The notes under the pieces: model-generated
Databases searched by the model: none
Seen by the model: the letters and a program-made list of their open reading frames with translations, nothing else
What the model was told of the DNA's origin: nothing
Source of the DNA: an uncultured Mycolicibacterium sp.
GTDB taxonomy: Bacteria > Actinomycetota > Actinomycetes > Mycobacteriales > Mycobacteriaceae
Direction of reading: 5' to 3'
Assembly (NCBI RefSeq): GCF_937941905.1
Contig: NZ_CALDGS010000026.1
Location: 1-16,413, forward strand
DNA: 16,413 nt
Shown: positions 13,416 to 16,413 of the stretch, in pieces
Position numbering within the stretch: the first letter of the stretch is position 1
How the letters are laid out: every line of letters starts with the position of its first letter
Made by a program: the position numbers and the translations under genes

Positions 13416-14136
13416 TGGCAACCCCCGCGGGTTTGGTGAAGTACAGCGCCACGCTCTTGCCGACCAGCGGGTTGAGCAGGTCCTCGGCCCGCCGGGTCAA
13501 CCACGGACGGCTCATCATGTCCCACACCAGCAGCTTGTGGTAGGCCTTGACCGCCGGGTGGCCGTCGTCGTTGGGGCCGACGGCGCACTTGAGCCACCAG
13601 TACGGCGAGTGCAGCGCGTGCGCGAAATGGCTGCGCTCGTATTGCATTCCGCGAGCGGTGATCTTGTCGCGCAGCTCGCTGGCGCGGTAGATGCGCACGT
13701 GGCCGCCCTCGTTGGCGTGGTATTCGTCCGACAGCAGCCAGCAGATCTTCTCCGGCAGCCAGCGCGGCACGGTGACGGCGAGCTTGCCGCCCGGCTTGAG
13801 CACTCGCACCAGCTCGGCGATGGCCCGGTCGTCCTCCGGGATGTGCTCGAGAATCTCCGACGCGATCACCACGTCGAAGGTGGCGTCCGGATAGGGCATG
13901 TCGAGCGCGTCGCCCTTGACCACCTCGGCCGTTGCCGAGGCCGGGGCCTCGCCCTGCTCGGCCATCGCCCGCAGGATGGTGTCGACCTGGTTCAGATCGT
14001 CGGCGTTCTGGTCGAAGGCGACCACGTCGGCGCCACGCCGGTAGGCCTCGAAGGAGTGCCGGCCCAGCCCGCACCCGACGTCGATCACCTTGGTGCCCGG
14101 CCCGACGCCGAGCCGGTCGAAGTCAACTGTCAGCAT
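13405..14136 (-). CDS. Class I SAM-dependent methyltransferase (Methyltransf_11 type)
   Basis: 243 aa. Motif I, VIDVGCGLG, is at residues 17-25, with an acidic ribose contact D42 in VVAFD. The acceptor-side block FDVVIASEILEHIPEDD is followed by ELVRVLKPGGKLAVTVPRWL. A C-terminal Trp-rich part (HSPYWWLKCAVG, LVWDMMSRPWL) may bind a lipid or sugar acceptor; this is inference. ATG 14136 overlaps the upstream glycosyltransferase stop by 7 nt, and its own end overlaps the toroid gene, so the three genes form one tightly packed operon. A longer in-frame extension upstream lies within the glycosyltransferase and is a shadow. The substrate is probably the glycosylated product of the neighbouring enzyme. 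Confidence 0.92.
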   Translation of the reverse strand: MLTVDFDRLGVGPGTKVIDVGCGLGRHSFEAYRRGADVVAFDQNADDLNQVDTILRAMAEQGEAPASATAEVVKGDALDMPYPDATFDVVIASEILEHIPEDDRAIAELVRVLKPGGKLAVTVPRWLPEKICWLLSDEYHANEGGHVRIYRASELRDKITARGMQYERSHFAHALHSPYWWLKCAVGPNDDGHPAVKAYHKLLVWDMMSRPWLTRRAEDLLNPLVGKSVALYFTKPAGVASGA

Positions 14137-15353
14137 TGAATTGCCCGCTCGTAGATGGAAACTGTCTGTGCCGCAACGGATTCCCAGCTGAACACGTCGA
14201 GTGCGCGCTGTCGCCCGTTGGCGCCCAGGCGTTCTCGTTCGCGCGGCGAGTCCAGCAGTTCGCCCAGCACCGCGGTGAGCGCGTCCACGTCGGCCGGCGG
14301 CACCAGCCGGGCGCACTCGCCGTCCGGCCCGACCACCTCCGGGATCGCACCGGCACGGCTGGCCACGATCGGCGTGCCACTGGCCATCGCCTCCACGGCG
14401 GGCAGCGAGAACCCCTCGTAGAGCGAGGGAATGCACGCCACCTCGGCCGAGGCCAGCAACCGGGCCAGCTCCTCGTCGCTGAGCCCGCTGGAGGCGGTGA
14501 CGATGTCGGAGATGCCCAGTTCCGCGATGAGTTTCGCGGTGGGGCCGTTGGGTTCCAGCTTCGACACCAGCTGCAGCTCGACGTTGCGCTTGCCGCGCAG
14601 CCGCGACACCGCGTGCAGCAGATGGCTGACCCCCTTGAGCGGCACGTCGGCGGAGGCGATCGCGATGATGCGGCCCGGCACCCGCTGTGCCGAGGGGGTG
14701 AACAGCTCGGTGTCGACACCAAGTGGCACCACGTGCAGCTGCTCGGGGGCCACCCGGAAGTCCTTGGCGATGTCGGCCGCCGACGCCGAGGACACGGTGA
14801 GCAGGTGCGGGATGCGCCGCGCCACCTTCTGCTGCATCCGGGCGAACCCGTACCAGCGCCGCACCAGCGGCTTGCGCCACCACGGCGCCGCCGCGACGTC
14901 GACATCGCGGTCGCGGGTGATGGGGTGGTGCACGGTGGCCACCACCGGCAGGCCGGTCGCGGCGATCCTGAGCAGCCCGCTGCCGAGGCTCTGGTTGTCG
15001 TGCACGACGTCGAACTCGTGCCGGCGCGCGGCGAGCACCCGGGCGGCCCGCTGGGTGAACGTCTTGGGCTCGGGGAAACCCGCGGTCCAGACCGTCAGCA
15101 GCTCCCGCACGTCGATGAGGTCGCGGATCTCGCTGTAGTGCGGGACGCGGAACGGGTCCTCCTCGTTGTACAGGTCGAGGCTGGGCACCTTGGTCAGCCG
15201 GACCCGCGGATCGAGGCCCTCCGGGTACGGCTGCCCGGAGAACACCTCCACCTCGTGCCCGAGTTCGACCAGGCCGCGGCTGAGATGGCGGACGTAGACG
15301 CCCTGCCCACCACAGTGCGTTTTGCTGCGATACGACAGCAGTGCGATGCGCAT
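14130..15353 (-). CDS. GT4-family glycosyltransferase (GT-B fold)
   Basis: 407 aa. The N-terminal Rossmann half starts MRIALLSYRSKTHCGGQGVY, with the GGQG donor/acceptor loop at residues 15-18. The C-terminal half carries the retaining GT4 signature YEGFSLPAVEAMASGTPIV with the E-x7-E pair E313/E321, preceded by SADVPLKGVSHLLHAV. It transfers a sugar from an NDP-sugar to an unknown acceptor, in the cytoplasm or at the inner membrane face. ATG 15353 has an extended AAGGAAGGTGGGG upstream. It is the first gene of the operon with a methyltransferase and a toroid protein. Its promoter is about 110 bp upstream and carries a perfect GGACA-N2-TGTCC palindrome shared with the TetR gene at 11048-11620. 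Confidence 0.95.
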   Translation of the reverse strand: MRIALLSYRSKTHCGGQGVYVRHLSRGLVELGHEVEVFSGQPYPEGLDPRVRLTKVPSLDLYNEEDPFRVPHYSEIRDLIDVRELLTVWTAGFPEPKTFTQRAARVLAARRHEFDVVHDNQSLGSGLLRIAATGLPVVATVHHPITRDRDVDVAAAPWWRKPLVRRWYGFARMQQKVARRIPHLLTVSSASAADIAKDFRVAPEQLHVVPLGVDTELFTPSAQRVPGRIIAIASADVPLKGVSHLLHAVSRLRGKRNVELQLVSKLEPNGPTAKLIAELGISDIVTASSGLSDEELARLLASAEVACIPSLYEGFSLPAVEAMASGTPIVASRAGAIPEVVGPDGECARLVPPADVDALTAVLGELLDSPRERERLGANGRQRALDVFSWESVAAQTVSIYERAIQC

Positions 15354-15446
15354 GTCACCCCACCTTCCTTCGTGACGATGGGGCGCGCACTAGATGAGGC
15401 TGCCGAGGTCGAGCCGGCCGGGACGTATCACGCGAGGACTCCGAAC

Positions 15447-15462
15447 CTGGACATGTGTCCAG
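15447..15462. promoter_or_regulatory. Operator CTGGACA-TG-TGTCCAG upstream of the glycosyltransferase operon
   Basis: 16-bp inverted repeat, 7-bp perfect arms and a 2-nt centre. It begins directly 3' of the minus-strand -10 and so covers the expected transcription start. It shares an 11-bp core with the operator of the second TetR. Confidence 0.68.
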
Positions 15463-15491
15463 ACTATAGTTTGACGCGCTATCGGACGCAA
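15463..15491 (-). promoter_or_regulatory. Promoter of the glycosyltransferase operon
   Basis: TTGCGT (15486-15491), 17-bp spacer, TATAGT (15463-15468) on the minus strand, giving a leader of about 100 nt. The -10 is part of the palindrome ACTATAGT, so a weak plus-strand promoter is also possible. Confidence 0.58.
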
Positions 15492-15550
15492 CGCGCCCGC
15501 CTCCCCGTTCACCCTCGTCACAGGCTTTGCCGACGGCCACCACGACTCCA

Positions 15551-15611
15551 CCCCGATCCCGGCCCGACGCCGGGCCCCGATTCCGGCCCGACGTGGGGCC
15601 CCGACGCTGGG
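15551..15611. repeat. 24-bp tandem repeat, about 2.5 copies
   Basis: Units 15551-15574 and 15575-15598 begin CCCCGATYCCGGCCCGACG and differ at a few positions; a partial third unit runs 15599-15611. It lies in the 344-bp gap between the glycosyltransferase and DUF222 genes and appears non-coding. Confidence 0.75.
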
Positions 15612-15614
15612 CAT

Positions 15615-15628
15615 TGAAACACGTTTCA
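15615..15628. promoter_or_regulatory. Second KstR-consensus-like palindrome TGAAACACGTTTCA
   Basis: 6-bp arms around a 2-nt centre; it fits TNNAACNNGTTNNA but is less like the usual KstR box than 8252-8265. It is 57 bp upstream of the -10 of the DUF222 gene, so what it would regulate is unclear. Confidence 0.4.
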
Positions 15629-15684
15629 CCGCACCCCGGCAGCGCGGCGACGATACGCCGGTGGGACTTGTCGGTGCCCCACCC

Positions 15685-15690
15685 TAGTCT
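15685..15690 (+). promoter_or_regulatory. Leaderless -10 (TAGTCT) of the DUF222 gene
   Basis: TAGTCT, 7 nt (GTCGAAC), ATG 15698; same spacing as other leaderless starts in the window. It abuts the LexA-type box. Confidence 0.55.
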
Positions 15691-15691
15691 G

Positions 15692-15707
15692 TCGAACATG
15701 AGTTCGA
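15692..15707. promoter_or_regulatory. LexA/SOS box TCGAAC-ATGA-GTTCGA over a start codon
   Basis: Exact match to the mycobacterial SOS box TCGAAC-N4-GTTCGA. The ATG of the DUF222 gene is the first three bases of the spacer. Confidence 0.82.
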
Positions 15708-16030
15708 CACGGGATCGCCTGGCCACAGCGATCGAGGAGATCAACACCGGTCTGCACCGGCTGCAGGCCACCCCACCGGACACACTGAGCCGCACCGAGC
15801 TGCAGGAGGTCATCGCACTCGTGCACGAGCTGGAGGGCCGGATCGCACTGGTGCAGCGGCGCATGGTCGGCCGGCTCGTCGCCACCGGCGCCCCGGGTCA
15901 GGTCGGGGCGACGTCCTGGGCGCCGGTGCTCGCGCGCCGGCTGCGCATCTCGCCGGCGCAGGCCCAGCGGATGATCGCCGACGCCGCGGCGGCGCTGCCA
16001 CCCGGACGCCCACCTACCGCAGCCGCCTGA
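15698..16030 (+). pseudogene. Truncated DUF222 / 13E12-repeat-family gene
   Basis: 110 aa (MSSTRDRLATAIEEINTGLH...). It resembles the N-terminal part of mycobacterial 13E12/DUF222 proteins, including the ARRLRISPAQAQRMIADA block that normally precedes the rest of DUF222 and a C-terminal HNH nuclease domain. Full-length relatives are about 400 aa or more, so at least the nuclease part is missing. The frame ends in PPGRPPTAAA, which looks like read-through into unrelated DNA, and overlaps the convergent gene by 17 bp. The promoter and LexA box are intact, so a short protein could still be made on DNA damage. In M. tuberculosis, some 13E12 genes belong to the SOS regulon, and the REP13E12 element is a prophage phiRv1 attachment region. 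The family call rests on recognition, not alignment. Confidence 0.7.
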
Positions 16031-16331
16031 GCAGCCAGCCCGGGATCCAGTGGGTGACCGGGCGGCGGTGGGCACCGTAGGCGACGTCGTAGGTGACCAG
16101 GCCCCACCAGTGCCCCTGCTCGCACAGGCCCCAGCAGCTGAGCCGGCCCTCCACGACGGCGTGCAGCTGCAGGCCGCCGGGCACGTAGCCGCCGGCGCGG
16201 TGCGGCTCGCGCGGGAACAGGGCGGCCAGGTCGACCAGCACGGCCACCGGCGGATCGACGCGCCGGAACGGTTCCGGTGCGGGCTGTCCGGTATAGCCGA
16301 TCGACTGCAACCGCCCCACGCATTCGATCAT
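16014..16331 (-). CDS. Small conserved-looking hypothetical protein, LexA-type box at start
   Basis: 105 aa. I do not recognise the family. The composition looks real rather than a shadow, with several Trp and Cys residues (GRLSCWGLCEQGHWWGLVTY) and an Arg-rich end (WIPGWLLRRLR). No signal peptide or clear membrane segment is visible. ATG 16331 lies within TCGAAC-ATAT-GATCGA, one base from the SOS consensus, the same layout as the DUF222 gene. No Shine-Dalgarno is seen. It is convergent with, and overlaps by 17 bp, the truncated DUF222 frame. A DNA-damage-related role is inferred only from the box. Confidence 0.65.
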   Translation of the reverse strand: MIECVGRLQSIGYTGQPAPEPFRRVDPPVAVLVDLAALFPREPHRAGGYVPGGLQLHAVVEGRLSCWGLCEQGHWWGLVTYDVAYGAHRRPVTHWIPGWLLRRLR

Positions 16332-16339
16332 ATGTTCGA
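16324..16339. promoter_or_regulatory. Near-consensus LexA/SOS box over the second start codon
   Basis: Plus strand TCGATC-ATAT-GTTCGA, 11 of 12 arm positions of TCGAAC-N4-GTTCGA. It contains the ATG at 16331 on the minus strand. Confidence 0.6.
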
Positions 16340-16342
16340 ATA

Positions 16343-16358
16343 CCGCGCGTCCGCGCGG
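16343..16358 (-). terminator. Short hairpin after the partial end gene
   Basis: CCGCGCG-TC-CGCGCGG: 7-bp arms and a 2-nt centre, 12 bp downstream of the stop at 16371. It could terminate that gene or be only GC-rich sequence. Confidence 0.35.
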
Positions 16359-16370
16359 CGCACCGGGCGA

Positions 16371-16413
16371 TTAGCCGCCGCCGGCGGCGGGCATGCCCTC
16401 CGGGAACGTCCGA
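16371..16413 (-). CDS. Possible C-terminal end of a gene entering from the right
   Basis: The minus frame reads RTFPEGMPAAGGG then TAA (16371-16373), open to the window edge. The Gly/Ala-rich ending looks like a protein tail, but 13 codons are too few to name a family or to be sure it is coded. Confidence 0.3.
   Translation of the reverse strand, partial: RTFPEGMPAAGGG

Noticed and set aside
13416..13421. TTG start for the toroid-protein gene
   Set aside because: GGGGG directly abuts the TTG, leaving no ribosome-binding spacing; GTG 13415 fits better, though the TTG cannot be excluded.
13932..15617. 561-aa plus-strand frame opposite the methyltransferase and glycosyltransferase
   Set aside because: Shadow frame; the minus strand has SAM motif I and the GT4 E-x7-E.
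15898..16323. 141-aa minus-strand frame near the right end
   Set aside because: Pro/Arg/Ala-rich shadow of the 105-aa frame and of the DUF222 fragment.
1..16413. tRNA, rRNA, CRISPR arrays, insertion sequences
   Set aside because: No cloverleaf or rRNA-like stretch, no regularly spaced repeats beyond the two-copy and 2.5-copy repeats listed, and no transposase.

Overview
The window is GC-rich actinobacterial DNA, most likely from a Mycobacterium/Mycolicibacterium-type organism. Three things point there. Gene order and relative strand from the TetR gene at 10339 back to the ClC gene at 2182 match, in inverted orientation, the M. tuberculosis block as I recall it: Rv0135c (TetR), Rv0136 (cyp138), Rv0137c (msrA), Rv0138, Rv0139, Rv0142 and Rv0143c (ClC). 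The Dps protein closely resembles M. smegmatis Dps1. Many starts have the mycobacterial leaderless form, with a TANNNT hexamer 6-8 nt before an ATG or GTG. The synteny and similarities are from memory, not from a search.

Layout. (1) 1-1880, minus: a large P-loop ATPase, probably a LuxR-type regulator, cut by the window edge. (2) 1881-2181: divergent spacer with two large stem-loops and a leaderless promoter at each end. (3) 2182-3570, plus: ClC-family channel/antiporter, separated by a 16-bp perfect inverted repeat from the convergent dps. (4) 8246 down to 3656, minus: SnoaL-like protein, SDR/epimerase, FAD-dependent amine oxidase-like protein, AlkA-like glycosylase, Dps. A KstR-like palindrome lies over the promoter of the first gene, and a 45-bp direct repeat lies after the FAD gene. 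(5) 8376-8891, plus: msrA. (6) cyp138-like P450 (minus) and a TetR regulator (plus), divergent, sharing a promoter region with two identical-form operators. (7) 11048-11620, minus: a second TetR, divergent from a Methyltransf_24-type methyltransferase (plus). (8) 15353 down to 12345, minus: three overlapping genes for a GT4 glycosyltransferase, a class I methyltransferase and an alpha/alpha-toroid ('prenyltransferase'-annotated) protein. (9) 15698-16413: a truncated DUF222/13E12-type gene and a convergent small gene, each with a LexA-type box over its start codon, then the last codons of one more possible gene.

How the parts fit. The most interesting unit is the 11-15.5 kb block. The TetR gene at 11048-11620 and the glycosyltransferase operon have promoters of the same build: TTGC-type -35, 17-bp spacer, -10, then a GGACA-N2-TGTCC palindrome starting directly after the -10. 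This predicts that the TetR controls both itself and the operon. The pathway product is unknown to me and is the best candidate for an undescribed system here. The P450/TetR pair, the KstR-box operon and the twin SOS-box genes give three further regulatory circuits that can be read directly from the DNA.
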